Of a stretch of DNA of 64,000 nucleotides, positions 25,366 to 35,350 are shown piece by piece. Position 1 is the first letter of the stretch, and every line of letters begins with the position of its first letter. Source of the DNA: Caloramator fervidus (GTDB taxonomy: Bacteria > Bacillota > Clostridia > Clostridiales > Caloramatoraceae); contig NZ_FNUK01000001.1 of NCBI RefSeq assembly GCF_900108045.1, positions 122,300 to 186,299 of the forward strand, read 5' to 3'. Under the pieces are notes generated by a model. The model made no database searches and was not told the origin of the DNA. It was given only the letters and a program-made list of their open reading frames with translations. The position numbers and the translations under genes were made by a program.

Positions 25366-26022
25366 ATGCCAAAAAAAACTATAATATCAATGGCAGTTAT
25401 AAAAAGGCTCCCTAAATATTACAGATACCTTGGTGAACTTTTAAGGAATGATGTTGAAAGGATTTCTTCAAAGGAGCTTGCTGACAGAATAGGCTTTACA
25501 GCATCGCAGATAAGACAAGACCTTAATAATTTTGGAGATTTTGGACAGCAAGGGTATGGCTATAATGTGAGGTTTTTATATGAAGAAATAGGAAAAATTT
25601 TAGGTCTTACAAGAACTTATAATACCGTAATAGTTGGAGCAGGTAACATAGGTCAAGCTATTGCAAATTATACAAATTTTGAAAAATTAGGATTTCATTT
25701 AAAAGGAATTTTTGACAGAAACCCAAAGCTTATAGGAATTAGCATAAGGGACATAGTAATTCAAGATGTTGACAATCTAGAGAATTTTTTAAAGAATAAT
25801 CACATAGATATAGGAATTATATGTGTTCCTAAGGAACAGGCTCAAAAGATAGCAGATATATTTGTAAGATGTGGAGTAAAAGGAATATGGAACTTTGCTC
25901 CAACTGATTTAAGTGTTCCCGAAGATGTTATTGTTGAAAACGTTCATTTAAGCGAAAGCCTTTTAACGTTGAGTTATAGGCTTAATGAGGCTGAACTTTT
26001 TAAGGGAAAAACTGGACGTTGA
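25366..26022 (+). CDS. rex: Redox-sensing transcriptional repressor Rex
   Basis: A 218-residue dimeric repressor that senses the NADH/NAD+ ratio and controls fermentation genes. The N-terminal winged helix contains RISSKELADRIGFTASQIRQDL (recognition helix end, about residues 34-55) and FGDFGQQGYGYNV. The Rossmann domain follows with VGAGNIGQAIANY, FDRNPKLIG, ICVPKEQAQ and GIWNFAPTDL. The C-terminal swapped helix is present and the length is standard. ATG 25366 is preceded by TTAGGTGA. A terminator overlaps its stop codon. Rex fits a strict fermenter. Confidence 0.97.
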   Translation: MPKKTIISMAVIKRLPKYYRYLGELLRNDVERISSKELADRIGFTASQIRQDLNNFGDFGQQGYGYNVRFLYEEIGKILGLTRTYNTVIVGAGNIGQAIANYTNFEKLGFHLKGIFDRNPKLIGISIRDIVIQDVDNLENFLKNNHIDIGIICVPKEQAQKIADIFVRCGVKGIWNFAPTDLSVPEDVIVENVHLSESLLTLSYRLNEAELFKGKTGR

Positions 26023-26042
26023 CAAACGTCCAGCTTTTTTTA
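26012..26042 (+). terminator. Terminator of rex
   Basis: A 9-bp stem CTGGACGTT/AACGTCCAG (26012-26020, 26025-26033) is followed by a T-run. It includes the rex stop codon. Confidence 0.85.
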
Positions 26043-26057
26043 TAATTTTATACAAGA

Positions 26058-26064
26058 TGTCGAA
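26058..26064 (+). promoter_or_regulatory. Possible Spo0A (0A) box
   Basis: The heptamer TGTCGAA, the core Spo0A-binding site, lies 22 bases before the start of a secreted GH18 gene that may act on spores. It is a single short match in a region close to the ribosome-binding site, so chance is possible. Confidence 0.3.
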
Positions 26065-26085
26065 TTTTGTTACAGGGGGATGGTT

Positions 26086-27744
26086 ATGAAAAGAGTAGTT
26101 AGTTTTTTTGTTGTTTTACTTATTTTTGTAACCAATTTTAATCTCAGGGTTAATGCTTCATATTTTAAACCATATCAAGTTAAAATTATTTCTGATATAA
26201 ACATCCGCAGTTTACCAAGTTTAAAATCAAAAGTTGTTGGGAAGTATAAAAAGGGCTCGATTGTAACTGTTTTAGGTAGAAATGGTAGTTTTTTAAAAAC
26301 TAATAAAGGATATATATACAATAGTTCTAAGTTTATTAAGGTTTTTGATTCATTTAAGCCTTACAAAGCTATTGTTAAGGCCGATGTTTTAAACATAAGG
26401 CAGAGTCCAAGTTTAAATAGTAAAGTTGTAGGAAGATATTATAAGGGAAATATTATAACGATTATAGGTTCAAAGGGAAAATTTTTAAAAACAAATAAAG
26501 GTTATGTTTTAAAGGATTATGTTGGTGTTTTTCAAGTAAATAGAAATGACAGCGTTTTAGTAGGAAGATATTTAAAAATAAAAGAAGATGTATATTTGTT
26601 AAAAGAAACTGATGGAACTTTAAGTGACAGGCTTTTAGAAAAAGGAAGGACTTATAAAATTTTAGGTGTTGAGGGGGATTATTATAAAATATCTTTTGGA
26701 AGTTTAAGGGGCTTTGTTCATAAAGATTATGTAGAAATTTTAAATATTGAACCTTATAATAAGATTTCTTTAGCATGGCAGTATATATATAACAAGTCAA
26801 GAAATCCTTACACTTATGATGAACCTTCAGATTATGTTAATATAAAATCTTCTTCTTTGGGTTTAAACGTTTTATCTCCTACTTGGTTTGATATAGTTGG
26901 AGACTATAAAAATCCTTCAACAATTGATGTTGAGGATAATGCAGATTTAGAATATGTTAAAAGGGCTCATAAAAATGGTTATGAGGTTTGGCCAAGGTTT
27001 GCTGAATTTAATTCCGAAAGGGCTTATGTTGTTTTTACTAATCCTTCTTTGAGAAGTAAAATAATAAATAAAATTGTAACTTATGCTAAAAATTATGATG
27101 TTGATGGTATAAACATAGATTTTGAAGCCTTAGGAATAAAAAACAAGGATTTATTTACAGCTTTTGTAAGGGACTTATCCAGAGAGCTTAAAAAATATAA
27201 CTTGACTGTTTCTGTTGATGTTACAAAGATATCTACCTCTGATACTTGGTCAAGATGGTATGATAGAAAGGAATTGATAAATCATGTTGATTATATGATT
27301 TTAATGGCCTATGATGAATATACGGAAAAATCAAAAACTCCAGGTTCTGTAGGGTCTTATCCTTGGGTTAAAATATCTATTGAAGAATTTTTAAACTTAG
27401 GAATACCAAGGGAAAAATTAATTCTTGGAGTTCCTTTTTATGTAAGACTTTATAAAGTTGATAGTTCTAATGTTGTTTTATCTTCACAGGCTATGTCTAC
27501 TGAAAAGGTTTTAAATTTAGTATCAGAAAATAATGGACAAGTATATTTTGATGAAAAATCAAAGCAAAATGTTGCAGTTTATTATAAGGATGGTTACAAG
27601 TATATAGCTTGGCTTGAAGATGAAACTTCAATGGCTTGGAGATTAGATCTTTTAAATCAGTATAAATTAAAAGGTTTAGGAGCTTGGTGCTTAGGATGGG
27701 AAAGTAAAATTATATGGGATGTTATAAAGTCTAAGCTTAAATAA
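26086..27744 (+). CDS. Secreted SH3b-repeat glycoside hydrolase family 18 protein
   Basis: A 552-residue exported protein. A signal peptide spans about residues 1-24 (VVSFFVVLLIFVTNFNLRVNA). At least two SH3b cell-wall-binding repeats follow (KIISDINIRSLPSLKSKVVG and VKADVLNIRQSPSLNSKVVG), and a third, degenerate one to about 225. The GH18 barrel starts near 230; the DxxDxDxE motif reads DVDGINIDFE with catalytic Glu347. MILMAYDEY and YKYIAWLEDE complete the cleft. Related proteins (YaaH, YdhD, CwlL types) cleave peptidoglycan or cortex glycans, some during germination. ATG 26086 follows AGGGGGA. It is a single-gene unit with its own terminator. Confidence 0.88.
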   Translation: MKRVVSFFVVLLIFVTNFNLRVNASYFKPYQVKIISDINIRSLPSLKSKVVGKYKKGSIVTVLGRNGSFLKTNKGYIYNSSKFIKVFDSFKPYKAIVKADVLNIRQSPSLNSKVVGRYYKGNIITIIGSKGKFLKTNKGYVLKDYVGVFQVNRNDSVLVGRYLKIKEDVYLLKETDGTLSDRLLEKGRTYKILGVEGDYYKISFGSLRGFVHKDYVEILNIEPYNKISLAWQYIYNKSRNPYTYDEPSDYVNIKSSSLGLNVLSPTWFDIVGDYKNPSTIDVEDNADLEYVKRAHKNGYEVWPRFAEFNSERAYVVFTNPSLRSKIINKIVTYAKNYDVDGINIDFEALGIKNKDLFTAFVRDLSRELKKYNLTVSVDVTKISTSDTWSRWYDRKELINHVDYMILMAYDEYTEKSKTPGSVGSYPWVKISIEEFLNLGIPREKLILGVPFYVRLYKVDSSNVVLSSQAMSTEKVLNLVSENNGQVYFDEKSKQNVAVYYKDGYKYIAWLEDETSMAWRLDLLNQYKLKGLGAWCLGWESKIIWDVIKSKLK

Positions 27745-27769
27745 GCCGGGTTAACCGGCTTATTTTTTT
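27741..27769 (+). terminator. Terminator of the GH18 gene
   Basis: A 9-bp stem ATAAGCCGG/CCGGCTTAT (27741-27749, 27755-27763) with TTTTTT overlaps the stop codon. Confidence 0.85.
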
Positions 27770-27796
27770 GGGTATAATATTTAAAGGGGTGGTAAT

Positions 27797-28660
27797 GTGG
27801 AGGTAAAGGAATACGAAAGGGGAATTGTTATAAAAGATGCTCAGGATTTTGAGCTTCAGCATGTTTTTGAGTGTGGCCAGTGTTTTAGGTGGAATAGGTA
27901 TAAAAACGGATATATAGGGGTTGTATCAAAAAAGGCTGTTTTTGTTTATAAAGAGGGAAATGATGTTTACATAGAAGGGGCAAAAAAGGAGGATCAAAAC
28001 TTTTGGAGGAAATACTTCGATATTGATAGAGATTATGGAAAAATCAAAAAAGAACTAAGCAAGGATAAAGTTTTAGCTGAAGCTATAAAATATGGATATG
28101 GAATTAGAATATTAAAACAAGAGCCCTTTGAAACCCTTATATCTTTTATTATTTCAGCTAATAATAGAATTCCAATGATAAAAAGAGCTGTTGATAATAT
28201 TTCTAAAAAATTTGGCCAAAAAATAGTGTTTAATGATATGGAGTTTTATTCTTTTCCTACGGTAGAAGAATTATCATTAGCTTCTGAAAAAGACTTAAAG
28301 GAATGTGGTGTAGGATTTAGAGCTTTTTACATACATGAAGCTGTAAAAAAGATAATTGATGAAAATATAAACTTAGATGATATAGAAAAATTGGATACAG
28401 AAAATGCCTACAAGAAGCTTTTAGAGTTTAAAGGGGTAGGGCCTAAGGTTGCTGACTGTATTCTTCTTTTTTCTATGCAAAAATTTGATGCTTTTCCTGT
28501 AGATGTTTGGGTAAAAAGGATTATGCAAAAGTTTTATTTGGCTCCGGATGTTAGCCTTTTAAAAATTAGACAATTTGGAAAAAATAAGTTTGGAGGTTTA
28601 GCAGGTTTTGCTCAGCAATATCTTTTTTATTATGCTAGGGAAACAAGCAATTCTATATAA
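27797..28660 (+). CDS. 8-oxoguanine DNA glycosylase, OGG1 family
   Basis: A 287-residue bifunctional glycosylase/AP lyase that removes 8-oxoguanine opposite cytosine. The N-terminal OGG_N domain includes FECGQCFRWNRYKNGYIGVV (about 25-43). The helix-hairpin-helix motif LLEFKGVGPKVADCI holds catalytic Lys217, and VDVWVKRIM holds Asp236. The start is GTG 27797 after AAAGGGGTGG. The family is common in Clostridia, where it is often labelled simply DNA glycosylase. It stands alone between GH18 and groES; no terminator is obvious after it. Confidence 0.9.
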   Translation: MEVKEYERGIVIKDAQDFELQHVFECGQCFRWNRYKNGYIGVVSKKAVFVYKEGNDVYIEGAKKEDQNFWRKYFDIDRDYGKIKKELSKDKVLAEAIKYGYGIRILKQEPFETLISFIISANNRIPMIKRAVDNISKKFGQKIVFNDMEFYSFPTVEELSLASEKDLKECGVGFRAFYIHEAVKKIIDENINLDDIEKLDTENAYKKLLEFKGVGPKVADCILLFSMQKFDAFPVDVWVKRIMQKFYLAPDVSLLKIRQFGKNKFGGLAGFAQQYLFYYARETSNSI

Positions 28661-28780
28661 ATTTTAAAAAATTTTCCTATAAATTGCGTAAAAGATGAAG
28701 AAATTGAATGAAATAGAAAGGTATTTGAGTTTATTTTGTAATACAAGCAAAATTTAATTAAATACCGCAATAATAGAAAT

Positions 28781-28809
28781 TTGATAATATTATTCCAATT
28801 CTTTAATAT
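28781..28809 (+). promoter_or_regulatory. groESL promoter
   Basis: TTGATA (28781-28786) and TAATAT (28804-28809) are spaced by 17 bp, and the CIRCE element covers the expected start region just downstream. Confidence 0.75.
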
Positions 28810-28820
28810 TAAAAGTGTGA

Positions 28821-28847
28821 TTAGCACTCATGCAAAGTGAGTGCTAA
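28821..28847. promoter_or_regulatory. CIRCE operator (HrcA-binding site)
   Basis: TTAGCACTC-N9-GAGTGCTAA, a perfect copy of the CIRCE inverted repeat, lies between the groESL promoter and groES. HrcA should repress the operon here until heat stress; hrcA itself is not in the window. Confidence 0.97.
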
Positions 28848-29180
<333 letters not shown>

Positions 29181-29188
29181 TTTGTTAA

Positions 29189-30826
<1,638 letters not shown>

Positions 30827-30829
30827 AAT

Positions 30830-30860
30830 AAATCCCTCGGCTTTTAGCCGAGGGATTTTA
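30830..30860. terminator. Bidirectional terminator after groEL
   Basis: A 13-bp stem (30830-30842 with 30846-30858), A-rich before and T-rich after, lies between the convergent groEL and the gene at 30844-31605, whose stop codon it contains. Confidence 0.9.
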
Positions 30861-31605
30861 TAACATCTATAAGTTTTTGAAGTCTAAAATATATTGGCTC
30901 TTTTATGTTATCCCTTTTGTAGTGAAAGTCGTTTTCGTCAAAGAGGTAGCTATGAGTTATTGCTACTACCTTATCTTTGTTTTTTATTGCGTTTATTAGC
31001 ATATCTTTAAGAGTTTCAATATCAAAATATTCAAGTCTTAATTCATATGTATTGCTTTTTGCGTATACAGGAATTGATTCAATTAAATGCTTAGTAACAT
31101 TGTATTGTTTTCTATATATGTTATGGGATTCCCATTTAATATTTGTATAATTTTTTAAAACCCTTTGGGTATCGTCATTCATAGAAAAATATCCGCCTCT
31201 ATATGCTTCAATTGGACTTATTCCATGTTCTGTTAAATAATCTATACAGTTAAGAATAATCTGTTTTTGTTCTTCGAAGGGGTAGTCAGATATAAGTTCT
31301 ATTTTAGGATTTATAAAGGGACATTTTTCTATTATTTTATCAGGGAGATCTTCAGGATGAATGTGAAGTCCAAAAATTACTTTATATTTTTTTATGGTAT
31401 CAACTAGATTAAGTTCATATAACGTTTTTGCAAATTTAGGAGTTATAAAAAGTATTGTGTATATGTTGTTTAATGTGCAAAGTTTTAAGAATTTTTCCAT
31501 ATTGTTTATGTTTTTGATTAGATTTTTATCAAAATTTGGTCCTTCACAATCTATTGATAAGTAAAATTGAAAGCCTTCTTCTTTAATTTTTTCAAGTATA
31601 TTCAT
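30844..31605 (-). CDS. Polysaccharide deacetylase-fold protein
   Basis: A 253-residue cytosolic protein with NodB-like barrel motifs. LSIDCEG (about 15-21) supplies the catalytic-type Asp. GLHIHPEDL holds an HxH pair. AYRGGYFSMN matches motif 3 (RxGGY) and VVAITHSYLF supplies the last His. There is no signal peptide or membrane helix, so the substrate would be cytosolic or the protein noncanonical; the order of motifs fits a degenerate or specialised member of carbohydrate esterase family 4. ATG 31605 follows AAAAGGGGGAT. It is divergent from the next gene and ends at the shared terminator with groEL. Confidence 0.65.
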   Translation of the reverse strand: MNILEKIKEEGFQFYLSIDCEGPNFDKNLIKNINNMEKFLKLCTLNNIYTILFITPKFAKTLYELNLVDTIKKYKVIFGLHIHPEDLPDKIIEKCPFINPKIELISDYPFEEQKQIILNCIDYLTEHGISPIEAYRGGYFSMNDDTQRVLKNYTNIKWESHNIYRKQYNVTKHLIESIPVYAKSNTYELRLEYFDIETLKDMLINAIKNKDKVVAITHSYLFDENDFHYKRDNIKEPIYFRLQKLIDVIKSLG

Positions 31606-31674
31606 ATGTATCCCCCTTTTTATTAATTTAAGATATCAAATTATATCTTTTATGTCAACAAAAGGAGGGATATT

Positions 31675-32799
31675 ATGAAGGCTTTAGGTTTCCCAAGGAT
31701 GCACAAAGAGAAAAATGAAAGAAGAGATTTTACACCTAATTTTTTTAAAGCTTTAAGGGATGAAAAGGCAGAGATATATCTAGAATATGGATATGGAAGT
31801 TGTCTTGGATTTAAGGAAGAAGATTATATAAAGGCGAATCCTAATATAAAGTTTACTACTAATAAGGAATGTTACAAAAAAGATATAGTTGTTGTGCTAA
31901 GAGCACCTGAATTTTATGAATTGGATTATATGAAGCAGGGAAGCATTTTGATAAGCATGCTTCATTATCCAACAAGGCCAACTAGAGTAGAAAGGTTAAA
32001 AGAAAAGGGTATATATTCAATATCCCTTGATTCTGTAAGAAATGATTTTTTAGAAAGAATGGTAGTAAACTATAAAGGAACAGCTTTTTATGGTATGGAG
32101 GTAGCCTTTAAAGAGTTAGAAAAGTCAATGAAAAGCTTTTATTCCAAGGATAGAGATCCTATAAATGTTGCTATTATGGGAATGGGAATGGTAGGGCTTT
32201 ATGCGGCTAAAGCAGCAGGACATTTTGGATATGTAAAGGAGATAGAAGATAAGATAAATACTATAGGAGCAAAGGGAGTTTTAGTTGAGATGATTCCAAG
32301 AAATATAACAGAGGATGAAGAAGAGCTTATAAAAGTTTTAAAAGGGTGTGATATTCTTGTAGATGCTACTACAAGGAGGGACCCTACAAAATATATAATA
32401 AAAAATGAACTTATAGGGTATATGAAGCCCCATGCTATAATTTTAGATTTAACTGCAGATCCGTATCTTACAGATACAAATCCTATCCAAGTTAAAGCTA
32501 TAGAAGGCATACCAACAGGAAGCCTAGATAAATTTGTTTTTTATCCTGATGATGAAGAATATGATAAAATTCCAAAAGAGGTTAATACAAAAAATAGAAG
32601 AATAGTAGTAAGTTGTAATGCTTGGCCTGGAGTAAAACCTCTAGAGTGCATGGAACTTTATGGGATTCAAATATTGCCTATTTTAAAAAAGGTTATAAAT
32701 TCAGATATAAAAGATTTTTCAATAGATAGCCCTGATTTTATAATAAGAGCTATTTACAGGGGAACTATAGAATATTATGAAAAGGAGATATATATATAG
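31675..32799 (+). CDS. Alanine dehydrogenase / transhydrogenase-alpha-like NAD(P)-binding protein
   Basis: A 374-residue protein. The N-terminal half resembles the AlaDH/PNT N-domain (LGFPRMHKEKNERRDFTP, then VVLRAPEFYELDYMKQGSIL and LHYPTRP). The second half has a Rossmann nucleotide site NVAIMGMGMVGLYAAKAAG, followed by ILVDATTRRDP and ILDLTADPY. It differs in many places from true alanine dehydrogenase (which reads KEIKNNE...GRV at the start), so the substrate is uncertain. An opine- or lysine-type dehydrogenase of this fold is another option. Start ATG 31675 follows AAAAGGAGGG; it is a single-gene unit with a terminator. Confidence 0.65.
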   Translation: MKALGFPRMHKEKNERRDFTPNFFKALRDEKAEIYLEYGYGSCLGFKEEDYIKANPNIKFTTNKECYKKDIVVVLRAPEFYELDYMKQGSILISMLHYPTRPTRVERLKEKGIYSISLDSVRNDFLERMVVNYKGTAFYGMEVAFKELEKSMKSFYSKDRDPINVAIMGMGMVGLYAAKAAGHFGYVKEIEDKINTIGAKGVLVEMIPRNITEDEEELIKVLKGCDILVDATTRRDPTKYIIKNELIGYMKPHAIILDLTADPYLTDTNPIQVKAIEGIPTGSLDKFVFYPDDEEYDKIPKEVNTKNRRIVVSCNAWPGVKPLECMELYGIQILPILKKVINSDIKDFSIDSPDFIIRAIYRGTIEYYEKEIYI

Positions 32800-32824
32800 C
32801 CAGGCTTTTGCCTGGCTTATTTTG
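32798..32824. terminator. Bidirectional terminator
   Basis: An 8-bp stem AGCCAGGC/GCCTGGCT (32798-32805, 32810-32817) followed by TATTTT lies between the convergent genes at 31675-32799 and 32817-33101, overlapping both stop codons. Confidence 0.8.
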
Positions 32825-33101
32825 AATACATAAGGGTTAACCTTATAATTCTTCTTACGATTCTTCTGGCTGTAGGTAGTGGTATCCCATATGATCTTAA
32901 TATTGCAAATATTTGAGGATCGTTTTTTTCAATTTTTTTAAGTATCTCATCAACCTTAGTCATTTCAGGACTTCTTTCATCTTCAGTTTCTTCAAGGTCT
33001 ATTATAGTTGGAAGCAAGGGCATCATAGGCATCATAGGCATCATTGTATTTGGCATATATGGATTTAGATGCATAAAAGGACACATTGGTATTTGATACA
33101 T
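32817..33101 (-). CDS. Small Met/Pro-rich protein of unknown function
   Basis: A 94-residue protein. The first 35 residues are dominated by Met and Pro (MCPFMHLNPYMPNTMMPMMP and on), followed by an acidic linker and a C-terminal helical part ending in a very basic stretch (ARRIVRRIIRLTLMYSK). Met/Pro-rich tails of this kind recall spore-coat and metal-binding proteins, but no known domain is visible. ATG 33101 is chosen because TTGGGGGTT precedes it. It is divergent from the NRAMP transporter gene. Confidence 0.6.
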   Translation of the reverse strand: MYQIPMCPFMHLNPYMPNTMMPMMPMMPLLPTIIDLEETEDERSPEMTKVDEILKKIEKNDPQIFAILRSYGIPLPTARRIVRRIIRLTLMYSK

Positions 33102-33234
33102 AAAAACCCCCAATTTTAAATTGCTTACAATAAAATAAATATATGTTTTAAAGCAAAAATATGATACATAATTATCAAATTTTAATATAAAAGTATATTA
33201 TATACTGTAAGGATTGTATCTGGGGGAAATAGTA

Positions 33235-34440
33235 GTGGTTAAGGATTTTATTAAATATGTAGGTCCAGGTCTTTTAATAACTGTAGGTTTTATAGATCCT
33301 GGCAATTGGGCGTCAAATGTTGCTGCGGGTTCCTATTATGGATACAAGCTTCTTTGGATGGTTACTTTGTCAACTATAATGCTTATAATTTTACAACATT
33401 CTGCTGCAAAATTTGGCATAGTAACAGGAAAAAGTCTATCTGAAGCAGCAACTTGCTATCTTAATCCTTACCTAAGTAAGTTTATATTGATAGGGGCCTT
33501 TTTAGCTTCAATTTCAACAGCTCTTGCGGAAATATTGGGAGGAGCTATAGCTTTGAATATGCTTTTTAATATTAATTTTAAATTAGGAGCCTTTATAATT
33601 TCCGTGATTTCTTTTATTATGATATACACAAATTCTTACAATAAACTAGAAAAATGGATAATTTGTTTTGTATCTTTAATAGGATTTTGTTTTATATTTG
33701 AACTTGCTTTAGTGGATATTGAATGGAAAAGTGCAGCTTTAGGTTGGGTATGCCCGTCTTTCCCTAAAGATTCTATTCCTATTATAATGAGTGTTCTTGG
33801 CGCTGTTGTTATGCCCCATAATTTGTTTTTGCATTCGGAGATAATTCAAAATAAGAATTTTAATTTATATAATAAAGAAATCTTCAAAAAACAAATAACT
33901 TTTGAGTTTTTAGATACATTATTTTCTATGATAATAGGATGGGCAATAAATAGTGCCATGATAATAGTTGCTGCTACAGCTTTTTTTGAAAATGGGATTG
34001 GAGTTGAAAAATTAGAGCAGGCTAAGGTTCTTTTAAAACCTATTTTAGGAGAAGCTGCCTCCTTTGTTTTTGCACTAGCTCTTTTATTTTCAGGTCTATC
34101 ATCCAGTATTACAGCAGGCATTTCAGGAGGTGTTATATATTCAGGTCTTTTTAAAAAGACATATAATGTTAAGCAAAAGGAGACTAAAATAGGAATTATA
34201 AGCACCTTTTTAGTTTCTTTATTTATAATATTTTTTATTAAAAATACTTTTAAAGGACTTGTTATATCTCAAATAATTTTAAGCTTGCAACTTCCTTTTA
34301 CTGTATTTCTTGTTATATACTTAACATCATCAAAAAAAATCATGGGGGAGTATGAAAATAATTTAATTTTCAAAATCTTGCTTTGGTGTATAGGAATTGT
34401 AGTGGTTATATTTAATATTTTACTTGTTTTTAAAATATGA
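33235..34440 (+). CDS. NRAMP-family divalent metal transporter (Mn2+/Fe2+)
   Basis: A 401-residue membrane protein with about 11 helices. The helix-1 metal-binding motif D21PGN (GFIDPGNWASN) and the helix-6 motif MPHNLFLHSEII with its Met and His are intact, as expected for proton-coupled manganese or iron uptake (MntH type). The start is GTG 33235, seven bases after GGGGG; the longer frame from 33214 would put the ribosome-binding site inside the gene. No MntR or Fur site was recognised upstream. It stands alone. Confidence 0.9.
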   Translation: MVKDFIKYVGPGLLITVGFIDPGNWASNVAAGSYYGYKLLWMVTLSTIMLIILQHSAAKFGIVTGKSLSEAATCYLNPYLSKFILIGAFLASISTALAEILGGAIALNMLFNINFKLGAFIISVISFIMIYTNSYNKLEKWIICFVSLIGFCFIFELALVDIEWKSAALGWVCPSFPKDSIPIIMSVLGAVVMPHNLFLHSEIIQNKNFNLYNKEIFKKQITFEFLDTLFSMIIGWAINSAMIIVAATAFFENGIGVEKLEQAKVLLKPILGEAASFVFALALLFSGLSSSITAGISGGVIYSGLFKKTYNVKQKETKIGIISTFLVSLFIIFFIKNTFKGLVISQIILSLQLPFTVFLVIYLTSSKKIMGEYENNLIFKILLWCIGIVVVIFNILLVFKI

Positions 34441-34478
34441 TTGTTTTAAAGTTGTCTTATAAGGCTAGGCAAATTTGG

Positions 34479-34507
34479 TTGAGGGTTTTTAAAGTAAAAT
34501 ATATAAT
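34479..34507 (+). promoter_or_regulatory. Promoter of the lar operon
   Basis: TTGAGG (34479-34484) and TATAAT (34502-34507) are separated by 17 bp, 34 bases before the larE start. Confidence 0.7.
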
Positions 34508-34540
34508 AAAATAGAAAAGGGTTTTTAAGGGGGATTTTAA

Positions 34541-35350
34541 ATGGATAAATATAGTAAGTTAGAAAAGTTAAAGGATATACTAAGTGATATGGAAAGTGTC
34601 TTAGTAGCTTTTTCAGGTGGAGTTGATAGTTCATTCCTTTTAAAAGTTGCAAGAGATGTATTAAAAAGTAGAGTTTTAGCTGCAACGGCAGTTTCTTATA
34701 TATATCCTTCTTGGGAAATAGAAGAAGCAAGGCAGTTGGCAAAAGAGTTAGGGGTTGAACATATAGAAATTAAGTTTGACCCTTTAAAGGAAGTTGAAGG
34801 ATTTAAAAACAATCCTGTTGATAGATGTTATATATGCAAAAGGAGTGTATTTTCAAAGCTTGTTAGTCTTTCAAATGAAATTGGCATAAATTATGTTGTT
34901 GATGGAACTAATCTTGATGATTTAAAGGATTACAGGCCAGGACTTAAGGCAGTAGAGGAACTTAAAATAAAAAGCCCTCTTTTAATGGCAGGTCTTACAA
35001 AAGAGGAAATAAGGTCTTTAGCTAAGGATATGGGGCTTAAGTTTTATAATAAACCTTCTTTTTCTTGTCTTGCAACAAGGATACCACATGGCGAAGAGTT
35101 AAATAAAATAAAGCTTAAGATGATAGATGATGCAGAAAAATTCTTGTTAGATAAAGGATTTAAAAATGTTAGAGTAAGGTGCCATAAAGATTTAGCAAGA
35201 ATAGAAGTTTTAAAGGAAGATATTGTTAGGTTTTTTGATGTAAAAATGATAAATGAAGTTGAAAAAGCATTAAAGGATATAGGATTCAAATATGTATCAT
35301 TAGACCTTTCAGGATATAAAATGGGAAGCTTAAATATGGAGGTAGAATGA
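34541..35350 (+). CDS. larE: Nickel-pincer cofactor sulfur transferase LarE
   Basis: A 269-residue PP-loop ATPase that adenylates and thiolates the nicotinate-derived precursor of the nickel-pincer nucleotide (NPN). The loop is AFSGGVDSSFLLKVA (about 23-37). Cys176 (FSCLATRIPHG) aligns with the sacrificial cysteine of the Lactobacillus enzyme. In addition a C96xxC99 pair (DRCYICK) is present; three cysteines are known from cluster-binding LarE of Thermotoga, which can turn over repeatedly. ATG 34541 follows AAGGGGGA. It is the first gene of larE-larB-larC. Confidence 0.93.
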   Translation: MDKYSKLEKLKDILSDMESVLVAFSGGVDSSFLLKVARDVLKSRVLAATAVSYIYPSWEIEEARQLAKELGVEHIEIKFDPLKEVEGFKNNPVDRCYICKRSVFSKLVSLSNEIGINYVVDGTNLDDLKDYRPGLKAVEELKIKSPLLMAGLTKEEIRSLAKDMGLKFYNKPSFSCLATRIPHGEELNKIKLKMIDDAEKFLLDKGFKNVRVRCHKDLARIEVLKEDIVRFFDVKMINEVEKALKDIGFKYVSLDLSGYKMGSLNMEVE

